64,000 bases of DNA. It comes from Rhopalosiphum padi. Its lineage: Eukaryota; Arthropoda; Insecta; Hemiptera; Aphididae. A program made the translations under genes and the position numbers. Positions 24,101 to 36,975 of the stretch are shown here, piece after piece. Location: contig NC_083600.1 of NCBI RefSeq assembly GCF_020882245.1, positions 19,902,001-19,966,000 on the forward strand, written 5' to 3'. Below the pieces are notes generated by a model, which worked only from the letters and a program-made list of their open reading frames with translations, was not told the DNA's origin and did not search any database. Every line of letters begins with the position of its first letter. Positions within the stretch are counted from its first letter, which is position 1.

Positions 24101-27100
24101 TTGTCGACTTTGGTTATTAGGTGTATGTTATTCCAGTGGATCTAGTAATGAAAAAAAGGGAAAAATTAGAATCACATAAAATATGTAGAAAAAAAATCCT
24201 AAGTGAATTAATGGGTGGGGGACATGGTGGTCACCACCTACCTTTGAGCTTTTTTTATTACAAATTTATTTAATATTTTTGATATAGGTATACAGTCAAA
24301 CTGATTTACTTAATAAATATTTAAAAATATTTATTACTTATGTATATATTTGTATAGGGAGCATGTTTCATGATAATAAATAATAGTTGTCATAATAACC
24401 ACAATCAAACACAGAATCAAACATGAATTTGTTTTATCTGTTATTATTATAAATACCTTTGCATATTGTACACACTATTAATAGGTTTGAAATTAAAAAT
24501 ATCTACAGTTAATTATTATAAGTGTTGTACTTAATTTTTCATAAATTGTTTAATTTACGGCCAAGTTTTCATTTTACTGTTTTATACTTAATATAATATC
24601 GTTCATAAATTTTCTAATCTGCTCCTTAAACAAGTTTCAGATCCCCGATAAAAATAAATCGAATCCTTGTACTTTTTAAAAGTAATAAACTATAAAAATA
24701 TGATATATCCTTTATTAATAAGTACAATTTATAGAAGTTAATTTCGATAGCTTACACGAAGGTTGTCCAAAACGACAAAAAATTGTATTAATACAAGTAA
24801 AAATACGTTTTCAGAATATATAATGCTGAAATCTATAAATAAATGAAATCATTTTTATATTATGATACTATTAGTAAATAAATTAATGTTAGACACAATA
24901 TTGATAAAAATTTTACGTATATTTTGTTTATTATTGTTTTTTAACATGTATATTGTACCTATACTTATACAAATTCTATACTAAAAATGGCTTTTTATTT
25001 TTTTGTTTTGGTGGGAGCAGGGAAATTGCGTAACGTATAAAGGATTTTTCTGTACGAATTAACAAGAATAATTTTTAAAAATCATTGAATGTGTAACTTT
25101 CACTTTACATATACATTATTAACCGTATGCTTAATATTAATAGTAAATTATGTTTTAGTTTTTTTTACAACTTTGTAAACTTGAAAGTTATCATCAGGAT
25201 AATACGCATGACAAGATTATTTATGGTTTTTATCTACCTAGTAGAGTCAAGTTCTTATTTACATAATAAGGTAATGTATTTTGTAAAGTATTGTTTACTT
25301 TAATAATTTAATCAATTTTCTATAAAATACTTATCATAAATGATTCTTAGCGAAACTCGTTTGAAAATAACTGAAAAAAATTTTATTTTTCTAATTGTTT
25401 ATAATAATATATATAAATAAATATTATAGTCCTCCCAATTATTGTGCTCAAATATTTTTTCAAGTTTAATTCTATTCGTATATCACTATCATAAATTATT
25501 GAATTAAAATATTTTTAAGTCTCTAGAACTCTTCCATTAATATTTTGGAGTTATCGAAACATTGTAAATTAAAGCGCTTTGCCACGGGTTTTCTTTACGC
25601 AATACACATTATATGAAAATTTGAAACTGAAGTAGGATTGGTAAGCATTAAAATATGAGATGATGATCACCTTTTTTATCTAAAATAATGATTATATTAT
25701 AAGTATAATAAATAAATAAATAAATAAATATTACTTCATGTAACCATGTTATATTTGTTAACTTTAATAATATAAACAAAGTGTGTTTTTAATATAAAAT
25801 TTGAATAATTTGATTATTTGTTTGTTTAGAGTGTTTTTACATTTTATCATATATTACGCAATAGAGTAAATTGTCTGAATCATCAAACCAAAGAACAGGT
25901 AATTTATTAAATTTGTGTGTAATCCATATTCCTTGGTTTGTTATTTGTTGATTCTTACACGTTTAAATAATAGAAAAATCAATTAGTTAGTATAATATTT
26001 TAGAGTAATAGAGCTATACTTTCACCCAAACTGACAACTATAAACAATATGTCAATAAATAAGTATTTATGTATTTATTAATTATAAATAATATACTAGC
26101 TATTTTCCGACGTTTCATTGGAATATTAATAGTTTTGTTATGAATTATGACAAATAAGATATATTAGCTAATAGTATTTGTCCTGTTGTCACTTGTAGCG
26201 AATATTTCCACACATCGTATACATTACTTATTAATTATTATGAAGTTAAATTCAAATACGGATTTTAGTGGGATACGGCTAACTATGAATACATATATAA
26301 TATAATATATACATAAGTACATAACTACAACTGAGATTTATTTTGAACATTTAATATCGATATTATTTCATAATATCATAATGCATTCAAATCACTTGTG
26401 CTTATATATTTGAAATAATGTTTCAACGTCAAATATTATTTTGTGCTAAAACATAAAAAAATATGATATTTTGATGTTGTCGTAGGCTGTAGCTTAAACA
26501 GCCTAAAAAATAATACAGACTTCGGGTTGAAACAATGAGCTTTTGTCGTTTCTCAGTGTTCAAGCTGTCTTCATACTAAATTTCAACAAAATCGGTTCAG
26601 TGTTCAGTGATTTAGTCAGTTTTATCATTTATAATAATATGTCATAATATTAGGGAACAGATTTACATGTAAAATTTATTTTTTCTGAATGTCCGAAAAC
26701 ATTGCTTTTCAAGCACAAAGTTCATTTCATATATCAAGAAACTACAAAATGTGTAACTTTTATTTTGAATTTTTTGATGTTTTTAATGCATTTTTGATGT
26801 TTTAGTCACTCTTATATTGGAATGCATAAAATTTGATAAAAAACATAGTTAAAATTCATTTTAAAATTATAAAATAAAAATATTATTTATCGTGTAATAA
26901 CACAAAGTAAAAGTATAACGAATGTCTATCTAAATTCTGAATTGTATATTAGTTTTTTGGAAAACATTTTCAGAATAAAAAGTAGATAGAAATAGAAGTT
27001 GATGAAAATTATATATGAATAATAATAATAATGATTTATATATTTAAACAAATTTTTTCAATGTTGAAAAAACATTTTAAGAGTATTTAAAAAAAAAAAA

Positions 27101-28607
27101 TATGTCTGTTACAAGTTTAAATCGTATTTTTTAAAGCCATTTTTTTTTTTTTTTTAGGGTATTTAAATTTTAAATCCGTTTCCTAGTCATAATACATAAC
27201 TTAAAATAAAATAAAAGTAAGTAGGTATAAAGTAGGTACTATAGAGTATAGTGTATAATAGTGAGCCACCTAGTGCATATACCTATATAGGTATTCATAG
27301 ACCGAATATGATTATATTACTGGTCGTGAGCCAAGATCAAACCATTGCGCTCTAATAAGTGACCAAGTGATCAATACAAGTATGGAATTATAATATTAAA
27401 ATATATAACATAGGTAATCAATAAGCCATATGAAAGACCTCTATGGTGCGTCTCATTTAAATTCACAGTAAATAAGTTGGTTCAGGTACATAACTATATG
27501 ACAGTCGATAGATTAATAGGACAAATAACACCCAACATTAAACTATGTTTTTAATTAATCAAAATATAATTTTAACTAAAAAAATCACAACAAATCATAG
27601 CTCTAGAGTGCCGCGGTGTGATTTAATCGTTCTGATATTAATATATTATACATCTTATACACCTATATGGAACCATTCAACCATTGGAACCTACTAACTT
27701 TTGAAATTCAAATCTATCTTTGTTTATTATTATCGTTAATGTTTTTACTTATTATAATAGTGTTACTTGTTACTTAGATAATAATATAATTTCATATTAC
27801 CTATAAAAATAAATATTATTACATATACATTATACCTATCATTTATAATTTTTGTTACTATTATATTTTTGTTTGTAAAAAATTATGTTCATTTATGAAT
27901 TGATGATTGAACAATTTTGATTATGTAAACAATTATTATTATCATGTTCTAAAGTTTGTTGATTAATATAAATAACATTTATAGATTAATTTTTTTGACA
28001 GGTTTATTTATTTTTGAATGAACTAAATGCTACAGAAGTAAATATATCAGCGAACCATTGCTATGATGTTAATAAAAAGTTTCTATACTCTGTAAGTCTT
28101 GCAAGTTACAACAACATTCTACAGTTATCATTAAATAAATTCATAAATCATAACTTAGTCTTAAGTGCAATATCAACAGTTTAATATTTTAAGACTTAAG
28201 TTCATAGTTCAATAGTAAAAAAAAAATTAAATTAAACAATATAATGTTTTAAAATTTATCTTTATTTCGCTTCGACGACTTAGCCATTAGAGTTACATAA
28301 ATATAAATACTTTAAATAATTAAAAAATTGATCTGATATATTTAAAATATATTAATACGTGCATATCACTTCTATTTCCATCATGGCTAAGTAACAATAT
28401 TAATTTATATTTAAATGCATTGAACGTATGTCAACATTTTTATCATTGTTACTTTCAAAAAGTGTAAAAGTTCTTATAAATTAATAAATTTTATATAGAA
28501 CATTAATAGAGATACTTGACAGTAATATTTTTTTTTTTTTATAGGTATTTGGTTCCATTGTCGGGTTTATCGTACTGGTTGTATCTTTTTTGTGTAATCG
28601 ATTCTAA
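21173..28607 (+). CDS. Gustatory receptor, 7tm_7 family (5' exon missing)
   Basis: Exons found: 21173-21562, 23437-23760, 24062-24122, 25830-25898, 28002-28091, 28545-28607. Phases agree throughout (2, 2, 2, 0, 0, 0), and the last three introns are phase 0, as is typical of insect Gr genes. The 331 residues found contain seven hydrophobic segments: about YALFITFVYVTIVALQ (TM1), a segment around SAVTSIVLCTNGIGLL (TM2), SSVVIMYASIVSVLIEF (TM3), TTYAFLGFEMQLIHTF (TM4), DLIILLSCYQLYVLLVLF (TM5), SLLNPLFIIFCRLWLLG (TM6) and VFGSIVGFIVLVVSFLC (TM7). The stretch NELNATEVNISANHCYDVN before TM7 matches the usual Gr loop; the family's TYLVILxQF end is diverged to IVLVVSF. Known role: ligand-gated cation channel in taste neurons; the ligand cannot be read from sequence. 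The first exon (perhaps 5-25 residues) is not identified. The donor of exon 24062-24122 is the strong GTATGT; reading on past it would give a Cys/Ser stretch that is also family-like, so that boundary is less certain. Confidence 0.8.
22348..22604. mobile_element. Probable small DNA transposon (MITE) in receptor intron
   Basis: The segment starts TAGAGGCGCAAA and ends TTTGCGCCTTTA, 12-base inverted ends with one mismatch, about 257 bp apart. A C-run (CCCCCCC) lies just inside the left end and TTTTGCCC inside the right. Flanking 8-mers (GTTTTATC / GTTAAAGC) agree at only some positions, so the target duplication is eroded or the exact ends are off by a few bases. The short length, lack of coding capacity and hAT-like ends suggest a non-autonomous element within the first identified intron of the gustatory receptor. 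Confidence 0.5.
25709..25730. repeat. (AATA)n simple repeat
   Basis: About five tandem copies of AATA inside the long intron before the short fourth receptor exon found here. Confidence 0.85.
26095..26640. repeat. Possible dispersed repeat in receptor intron
   Basis: The left part begins with TACTAGCTATTTTCCGACG and the right part contains ATTTCAACAAAATCGGTTCAG followed by a TTTAG/AGTCAG tract. Both words resemble the two ends of a widespread arthropod interspersed repeat with an ACTAGCT...CCGGCG head and an AAATTTCAnnnnnATCGGTTCAGTAGTTTxxGA tail. That resemblance is from general memory of such repeats and the borders are approximate. Confidence 0.3.
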
Positions 28608-30267
28608 AGTATTATATGCGCAAATATATTTTAATATTATGTGAGTACTTTTTTACGTACCTATGTTTTCACATCTACAATTACAGCTGATATAATTATA
28701 CAATTATTTACATTTATAATAAATTATTTATGAATATGAGTAGGTAGATATTAGTTGATGGAGTTTTATTTCATTAATAAGTACACGAGAAGGCATATAT
28801 ATTATATAAAACCGTACGTTGACTTATCAATTATTGTGTTCTTCTTCAGAACTTAAGATAACAAGTTTTTAATACTATAAGCATAATACCTATTGGCTAT
28901 TGCCTATTACCTATATATATATTATATATATGTGTTTAACTAACCGTGGATAACCCCTTTTGAAGCGGTCGTTTTAAGAACAAACATTTGGTATGACCTA
29001 ATAGTAATTTTTTAGTTATAGATTAATTAGAAGTAAATTTTTATAGTTTGATTCGTTATACATCATACATGTATAATTATATATACATACAATTGTATTT
29101 TAATTTAAAATAATAGTTATATAATACGTTATTATAAAATTAAGTAGCGTAAAACCTATTTAATATTTTTTTTGTTCGTGTTTTATATTGTTGAATAATT
29201 TTTTTTTTCAGTGAACGTTTTTTGTTTTATTTAATGATCCAGATTTTTAGCTTTAATTAAGTTTAACATTTTAGTCATTTTTTGTTTAAAATTGTGTATC
29301 TTTAAGTGAATTTTTTTCATTGCTATAAGCTGCAATTACATAATAATTATCGAATTATATAGGCATTTTTTTGTTCTTACAAGTATGAATTTAAAATTGA
29401 CGGGAAGTAATAATGTTTTATGAGTTTTTAAATCCATGGTTACGCAGTTATGGTTTCAAGGTAAGGATTTACGGTGTTATATAAGTTATGGATTAAAAAC
29501 ATTTTTTAACAATTGAAATAGATTTATAAAACATTATAGACTATATGAGTAGGCATTTAAATAAAATAAAATACATTTCTTATGATAGAGTGATATATTC
29601 ACCATAGAAAAGTGTGTGGTTCATCAACTTACTATTTAGGGAATAATAATTAGATATTTTGAGAGTAGATGCAAAGCTGAAAATTTGGAAAAAAATCTCC
29701 TTCAGTTATATACAAATATTTTTTTTTCAGTACATTTTTCATTACTCGTTATGTATTTTTGTAAATTTAAGTACAAAACTACAAACAATTATTTTATTAA
29801 TAATTAAAAATTATAAGACGAGTGTTATAAAAAATGATATTTTATAAGAAAATGGTAGGTATAGGTACATTTATAATCATACATATATACATTTATATTA
29901 TTATTATTTTTATTATTTCTTAGAATTTACATAAAATGTATATTAATATATTGCAATACCATTGGTATTATTTAGTGATAATATCCTATAGTCAGTAAAC
30001 TATAATAGGTATTAGGTGGCTAACACATCGTTTTTTTTTTAAACGCATAACTAATACGGGTTTACGAAGTTTCAAAGTATATTTTTTTGAAATATTTCAG
30101 GGATTTACAAGTCTATTTATGTATAAAAAAAATCTACAATATCGTTATTCAGTGCCTATATTAATGGTATTACAAAATAATTCTTACACCGGGCGTTGAA
30201 ATAGTTAAAGCCAAAATTAACTGGTTATAGAATATGATTTATAAATGCAACCGCAGGAATTCACTTT
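28608..30267. other. Receptor 3' flank and intergenic DNA
   Basis: AT-rich DNA with the probable receptor 3' UTR at its start (AATAAA-like words near 28717). One open frame of about 62 codons (29659-29847) is low-complexity and unrecognised. I see no exon, RNA gene or transposon end that I can support. Confidence 0.5.
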
Positions 30268-30660
30268 AATAATAATAATAATAATAATAACTTTATTGCA
30301 TTTAAGAAAAAATTTTTACATACATTATACAAGTAAAAAAATATTTAAATGATTGTCTCCAAAAGCCTAGGCTTGTGAAGGAGACAACAGTTCTTATTTT
30401 AAGGCGTGTTTACAATTTTAAGACAACTACTAATTCTTATCAAACATTTTAACTTAAGTTTATACAAATAAATAAGTAATAATTAAACAATCAATTATAA
30501 GTCAGATACAATATTTAAGTTTTAATAAAAATAATAATAGTGTTAGTAAAACCATTGATTATAGAATATACTACAAACAATGGTAGAACGTTGTCATCGA
30601 AGAAAAGGCAAGCGCTTCTTTCGGGGCTATATGTTTTTTTAAAACTACGTATTAACGTAA
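30268..30660 (-). mobile_element. Probable non-LTR retrotransposon 3' end
   Basis: An (AAT)n run at 30268-30290 is followed by ACTTTATTGCATTTAAG. On the minus strand this reads as an AATAAAGT-type signal followed by (ATT)n, the way many insect non-LTR elements end. Further in, a GTCTCC...GGAGAC pair (30354-30386) makes a stem in the presumed 3' UTR. No reverse transcriptase coding remains visible. The inner border is arbitrary. Confidence 0.35.
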
Positions 30661-31397
30661 TTTGAGTGTGTTCCGTTAAATTTATTACCCGGTATATTAT
30701 AATTAATATTGCTAACTTAAACTGAAAATATGAGAAAATGATTTATTCAAAAATATTATGTATATTATACGGATATTTATCACCATGTGATTCTTGGTGC
30801 TATACGTTTATAATAATATTCAAGCGACTAGGCTTCCTATATATATTACTCGTATAATTTATGCCATTCGCGCCTCCGCAGCGTTGAAGGTATAATATTT
30901 TTAATTTTGATCTTTGTGTTTGAATCCCATCGTTGTGCCAATGGAAGTTGTACACGTATGCTATATAATTACGGAAACGTTGAAAATCTCATACTATATT
31001 TTACATATTTTATCTCGTACGCGTTGCTTGAGTCATAGACGTTAGTACACGGTGCTGGTCCATGGCGTGAGCGAGGGATTGAGAGAGATAGAGTGATGAC
31101 GAGTCTGTCAACCAGGAATACTGTTGGGCTGGCGATAAGACACTAAACAGCACACCCGATTGAAAAAAACACGTGGGAGCCGTGGCGTGTGGCTTTTTAT
31201 ACTAATCGTACTCGTGGATTGGCAGCGACGTAGTCGCATGTGTTTACATCAGTACTTATTTACATTTTAAACACTATACACAATACAATTGACGTGTCGG
31301 TATTTATACTGCAGTAAACACTAGTAGTATTTTTAATTGTAAATCCATTGTAAACGCATTAGTGTGTATGTATGTGTATCGTTTATACGAGAGCTAG

Positions 31398-31430
31398 TAT
31401 ATAAGAGGCGATGCGATTATTTTATCATTA
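31398..31430 (+). promoter_or_regulatory. TATA box plus initiator, core promoter candidate
   Basis: TATATAAG starts at 31398 and an initiator-like TCATT places A at 31427, so TATA begins at -29, the normal spacing. The surrounding 31030-31260 is also less AT-rich than average. The transcript is unknown. An ATG at about 31449 opens only 26 codons. It may serve a noncoding first exon of the transporter gene downstream, which is inference. Confidence 0.4.
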
Positions 31431-32159
31431 AGCATCATTTACCGTAAAATGTATGCGTTTTCGGGATATATATGTTTTATACGTGATTTTAAGTCACTGC
31501 AAATTTACAACGAGACATTTTTGAAATGATTTTGTTTTTACCATTTTTTATCGACGTTATTTTTAGGTTTAAAGTATCATTTTAAAGTTTTGTCGATTGA
31601 ATAGCAGTGCATTTTTTAAATTAGTAAATTATGCGATACCAGTGAAAATATTTGGTTATCTAGTTGACTTTATTAAAGACTGGGTGAACATGAAATAATT
31701 CTATAATACTATAATTGACTATTTATTTTGAGAACATTTTTATTTGTCGTCCAGTGAAAATGCCTTAAAAATGCACTGGTGATTTAAAATGTAAAATATT
31801 ATGTTTATTACTAATTATTGTACTTATATAATATTAAAGTAGCTACTAGTTACTCGATATTCGTATTTTATCATTCAAAATTCTTAGAAAAATATTCTTC
31901 TTCGGAGTATGAATAATTTAAAAATGAATATCAATGTGGTAATTTAAAAATGTAATGCCGTTGGATTAACGGAGAAATGATGATAACGATTGTGATAAAT
32001 GATTTTTGTTTTCATTAAAAGTCTGTTGTATTGATGAATGATGATTAATAATAATAATATTGTGAACCATGCGAAAAAACATGTATTCAAAAACGTTGAG
32101 AATTAATCTGATCGTTTACCGATCGAAGAATCGCTCTGTATAATAATATAAAATAATTA

Positions 32160-33000
32160 TAATATTGTGTGCGCGTAGCGCACGTAAATATAGACGAAGG
32201 AGCCGCACAGCTGCGTTAAATCGCGCGACTGTGTCGTAAAGAGGTCTTTGCCACGGCGGCGCCGGTAGTATATATAATAGCCACACAGGAGTAGGCCATG
32301 CCATTCATTGCAGTGCGCGCGACCGCGTACGGTTCACGGCCGTTTTTCCGTCAATCGATTTCCGTAAACGAACAATAATAACAATCATTCTGATAATAAT
32401 AAAAATCATCACGAAGTATCATCCGTCATCGACCTATTATTGTTCTTCATCTAATTATTACAAAATAATATAACGTGTGTGGTGTGTATTCGGGTTATCA
32501 ATTTACGGTTTTTATTCCAACTACGGCGACAATAAAGTTTCGAAATTTTGCCGAGACGCGCGACACCGGTTTTTTGATCGCTGCTGCAACTGTTGTTGGT
32601 AATTATTATTTTATACTAATATTATATGAATTCACGAAATGGCGATTCACACATTTCACACTTAACAACGATACAATAACATATAATATTAAACGTGTAT
32701 CGACAATCAACTGTATATATCTGTCACATATTCACAAATATCGTAAACATCGGTGTAATACTTATGCTGTACCTGCAGGCCTATATAATAATATAATATT
32801 ATCGTGGTGCATCAGCAGCTGCAGAAGTATATAGTATAATAAACGAAGCGCGTGCGCCGACGTACGTTGCCGTTATATTGATTGACGGCGCCCGGCTACC
32901 GTTCAAAAATAAATTCGCATGTGCTCGGCGCGGTGTCGTGTATTAACAATACTGTAATGTTATAATATTATTTGGCGGCTGTATCATAATTTCTCGTAAT
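32160..33000 (+). promoter_or_regulatory. CpG-rich promoter island, probably Orct 5' end
   Basis: This block is rich in CG dinucleotides against an AT-rich background. Inside it, TATATATAATA (32269-32279) lies about 30-34 bases upstream of an initiator-like CCATTCATTG (A at 32303 or 32307). Downstream are possible donors GTAAAC (32362) and GTAATT (32598) that could end a noncoding first exon. The next plus-strand gene with a splice acceptor ahead of its ATG is the transporter at 36993, so I infer a 5' UTR exon here and an intron of about 4 kb. Short frames in the island on either strand have no recognisable domain. Sequence between 33000 and 34020 is AT-rich and shows nothing else. Confidence 0.45.
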
Positions 33001-34021
33001 TATGCGTCGCAATGAGATAGAGTATCCAACGATCACACGTATTACTTTTACATGGACATTTATTCATTTAAAGCAGCACCGTGTATTATGCGCAGGCTTA
33101 GGGTACATACTACGGTTTTTATTTCGTGTGGGAATCATTTTCCAAATTGTTAGATTTTGTAGAACTCAGGAATGCACTTCTGAAAAGAACACACCTTTAT
33201 GGCGCATCCAAAAATTCAATGCTTAGGTGCAGTTTACCCCCTCCCTTGTTGACACGTACGAGACACCGCGTAAACCTAAACCATTATATAGTAGTGGATA
33301 AATAAACAATTACGACTCTCAGTAATATAAGGTTGAACTCATAGGCTCGTATAGATATGTGTTTTTTTTTTAAAAAAGAAGTAAATTCCACAAATTAACA
33401 ATTGAGATAATATTATATTGTTCGTGGTCATATACATAAATTATATATTTATATACATCGTACAGGATGATTCTTCAAAAATACACATACTTCTTTTTTT
33501 CCTTCAATGAGGAATTTATTAGAATTTTAAAGTATACTCATTACTCATATAGAGCATATATTTTTAAATTTTTAAATTTTATTGTACTTTCTATTTAAGC
33601 AGTACCTATCATGTGTGGTGATACAAACTTCTGTTTTTCAAATGAGAATCCTCCCTTTTTAGTAGTTTTTACTGTACACTATTTAATAGATTTTTGAAAA
33701 CGTTTATGTACCCAATTTAAAGTTTCAATGAGTATAGTTTCCGAGTTATAGGATATTATTACTGTATAGAATGTTATTATGTATTAAGTAGTTCAAGAAA
33801 TCTCAAGACTTTGAAAATACGGTCTTAAATATATAAAAAAAATTCTAAAAATTATACACAAATTATTTTTTTAATAACTGTATTATTGAAGAAATAATAA
33901 GTGAGTATGCTTGGTGAATCACCTTATATAATATGTATACTATATCGTGTGCATAATATTATACAATGTATAATATGTCAATATACGACAATATCGTACG
34001 TACAGAATGAAAGCTATATGC

Positions 34022-34323
34022 CAGAGATGTGCAACAGAGATGGCGGCCCGTGACACATTTTCAATTTACTTTATTAAATTTTATTTTATTATATTTATAA
34101 AATCGGTATAATTTTTATCGTAAAACTTAGATTTGAATTATCCAAAAAAAGTGACATATATTTTAATGCTGTAAAAATGCAATAGAACTATTTGGTGGTT
34201 TCAAAAACTTGTCTCCAGTAGTAACTGATGATACAAAATATTTAATTCTTTCTATGCTCTTTGGTTCGTTAGATTTTAAAGTTCTAAAAATTGGCTCTAG
34301 TAACTTTGAGTTGCCCACCCCTG
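34022..34323. mobile_element. hAT-type MITE, 302 bp, perfect 8-bp TSD
   Basis: The element starts CAGAGATGTGCAAC and ends GTTGCCCACCCCTG. The ends are inverted repeats agreeing at 11 of 14 positions, and the right end is the classic CAGGGGTGGGCAAC hAT terminus. Both flanks carry the same 8 bases CTATATGC (34014-34021 and 34324-34331), a perfect target-site duplication. The interior has no transposase frame, so it is non-autonomous. It lies between the inferred transporter promoter and the first coding exon, probably inside the 5' UTR intron. Confidence 0.85.
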
Positions 34324-34331
34324 CTATATGC

Positions 34332-36605
34332 CGTCTAAACGTTGACCAGTATACCCGCAGTGTGTTTTAATGGTGATGACTTAGAGGTCAATAAATCGAA
34401 TTACAAGAAAACAAAAAATAACATGAAAAAATAGTTTTCTTTTTAGGGGCGGATTTTTTTTTATGACAATTTAGTTCGTATTGGTAATGTTTAAAATCCA
34501 CTTTATTATTTTTGTAAAGGAATCTATAGTTGCTTTTATCAGAAATGATGATAATAGTGGTATATGTTTAACTTTTTTTTACAATATATATTATATATAT
34601 ATTTTTACGATTGTAAGATAGACAAATTAGAAATTTAGCGTTTTAGAAATGTTTTTTTTAAAGATATTTCCACTATGTATAATTTTAGTAAATATATTAT
34701 TTATCTACTGGTATTTGGAATTTAATTTATGATTTTTACCTCTGAAATGATTATTTGTAAAAATTAAAGCTTTGTAATATGTATGCTATTAAAATAAAGT
34801 ATTTGGAAAATTTGGATCATTTTCTTTTATAGATTACATTTTATGACATTTATCCTTTTTTAAATTTTTTTTAAATTTAATTTTACATGGTATGATTACA
34901 TAAAATAAGAAAAAAAAGTATATAATTAAATAAGGACACTAAGAGAAAGCACTTTAGATACTACGTGCAAGTACTTTTTACAAGTGTTTAAAATATGTAT
35001 TTGAGTAGGTACTTAAAAAATATTTGAATATTTTTATTCAAGTACCTATTGGGGTTGTGCATTTTATAGAAGGTTTCTCCACGTTCGTTTATAATAGCTA
35101 CATGCCACAAAATTTGTACGAAATGTGATACCGGCGTTTCCTACGGACGTTTGTTATTATTCTTTTTACAAATATAACCGTTGTGTTTGTAATTAGGTAA
35201 CAGAAATACGATGTTGCGACAACGAGCTCAGATTAGGTCTATGTACAACACGCCACCACCGCCAACCTACTGCGAGTAGTAATAATTCTCACAGTAAAGA
35301 CGTTTTAAACGTTTGTCAACGCACAACGGTCGACATCCTACAATATTATATTGTTGTGCTAACAATATAAATGTTTGTGTAGTTCTATAATTCCGTGCTT
35401 TATATTACGTAGGCAGCGTAGGTATTACGATTAATTGTACTTATTATCTGGTCAAAAGACCTTCAGTCTTGTAATAAAGTACTTTTGGTATTGTATTGGT
35501 CTTTAGTCTATAATATTATACTCTATATTTTAATGTATAGTAATATACATGTATTATGGGTTATGACTATATTTACTAAAAAATAATCATAACACCTGCA
35601 ATTTTATATCACTCGCATTAATTATATACCTATTTGTGTTTCTATATTGACTATATACACATTGACACGTCGCAATAGAATGTTATTGTTACTATTATTT
35701 ATAGCATAGTATTAAAAGTAGCTATATAACGCCTACCTACCTATATATTTTAATTATTATATACATTTGAACTTATATATTATAATTTAATATTTATGAT
35801 AAAATCAACTTTCTGTTCGAGGGTTTTATAAATGGTTACGTACAAAACATAAAAGTATTTAAATAAAAAGTGTGATTTTGAGTATATAGTATAAAATTTA
35901 TTTTTTGTTCCGCTCAGAATTAAAAATGCCTTCTTTTTTTATTTACACGGAAACACAAACATTTTAATTGGGCCGTTTTATTTCGTAGTAGTTTAGCAAT
36001 TGTTTCATTTAGTGCATTATTCATAAAATATACATATAGGTACTTGTGATTTCTATACTGTTATAATATATTAATATATCTATGTATATGTAATTATCAT
36101 AAATAAACATATAATATAATATGTCAAATATCATAACACATAGGTAAAATACATCCACTGGCTTAGTACAGATAGATCAGGGTCTGATCTAATTGAATCT
36201 ACTTTATTGATATCTTATTGAGATAGATAGGTTTAAGTATTAATCATAACGATCAAATTAATTTTTGAAAATTCACATAATAAAACAGAGACAATTATTG
36301 TCCATAATTAAATCAGTTGTTTAGATTAAAATACAAAATATGTATAAATTAGAAACATTTAAAAAGTTGTAGCTGTTTAGTTGATTTTTTGCAAAAAGTA
36401 CCTTGGATACCTTTATAAGTTTTTAATATTTTTATCTAGTTTATATAATACAGGTATAAATAATTTATTTATTTTTGTTCGTTGCGAGTGTGTGCAAATT
36501 TTATTAGAAGTTAACTCTACTAATATTGAAGACGACCCAATACGATAATCTGCAATATATTTAGTTTGGCCTCACACAGAGTCGTTAAACTTTTTTTTTT
36601 AACAA
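34332..36605. other. AT-rich stretch, probably 5' intron of the transporter
   Basis: No coding exon or RNA gene is visible. There is a somewhat GC-richer patch at about 35050-35340 without a recognisable feature. If the transporter transcript starts at the CpG-rich island around 32300, this whole stretch is intronic. Confidence 0.45.
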
Positions 36606-36975
36606 GGATTTAATTATAGTATAATTGTTTGGTTGGTTATTAAGTATTGATGAATGTAAAACATTTGTAATTTTATTTACCCTTTGTGTCAAATATACCT
36701 GTACGCGTTAACATTTTTATTATGTTTTAGCAATAACTGAATGATTGTATACATCATTATAACAACACAAATACCACAATAGTTTGGATAGGATTTAATT
36801 ATAGTATAATTGTTTGGTTGGTTATTAAGTATTGATGAATGTAAAACATTTGTAATTTTATTTACCCTTTGTGTCAAATATACCTGTACGCGTTAACATT
36901 TTTATTATGTTTTAGCAATAACTGAATGATTGTATACATCATTATAACAACACAAATACCACAATAGTTTGGATA
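36606..36975. repeat. Exact 2 x 185-bp tandem duplication
   Basis: Positions 36606-36790 and 36791-36975 appear identical base for base by eye, both ending AGTTTGGATA. Each copy contains TTATTATGTTTTAG followed by CAATAACTG, a good splice acceptor, so the duplication also doubles a possible 5' UTR exon start (36731 and 36916). The second copy ends 17 bases before the transporter start codon. Complete identity implies a very recent duplication or an assembly artefact. Confidence 0.95.
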
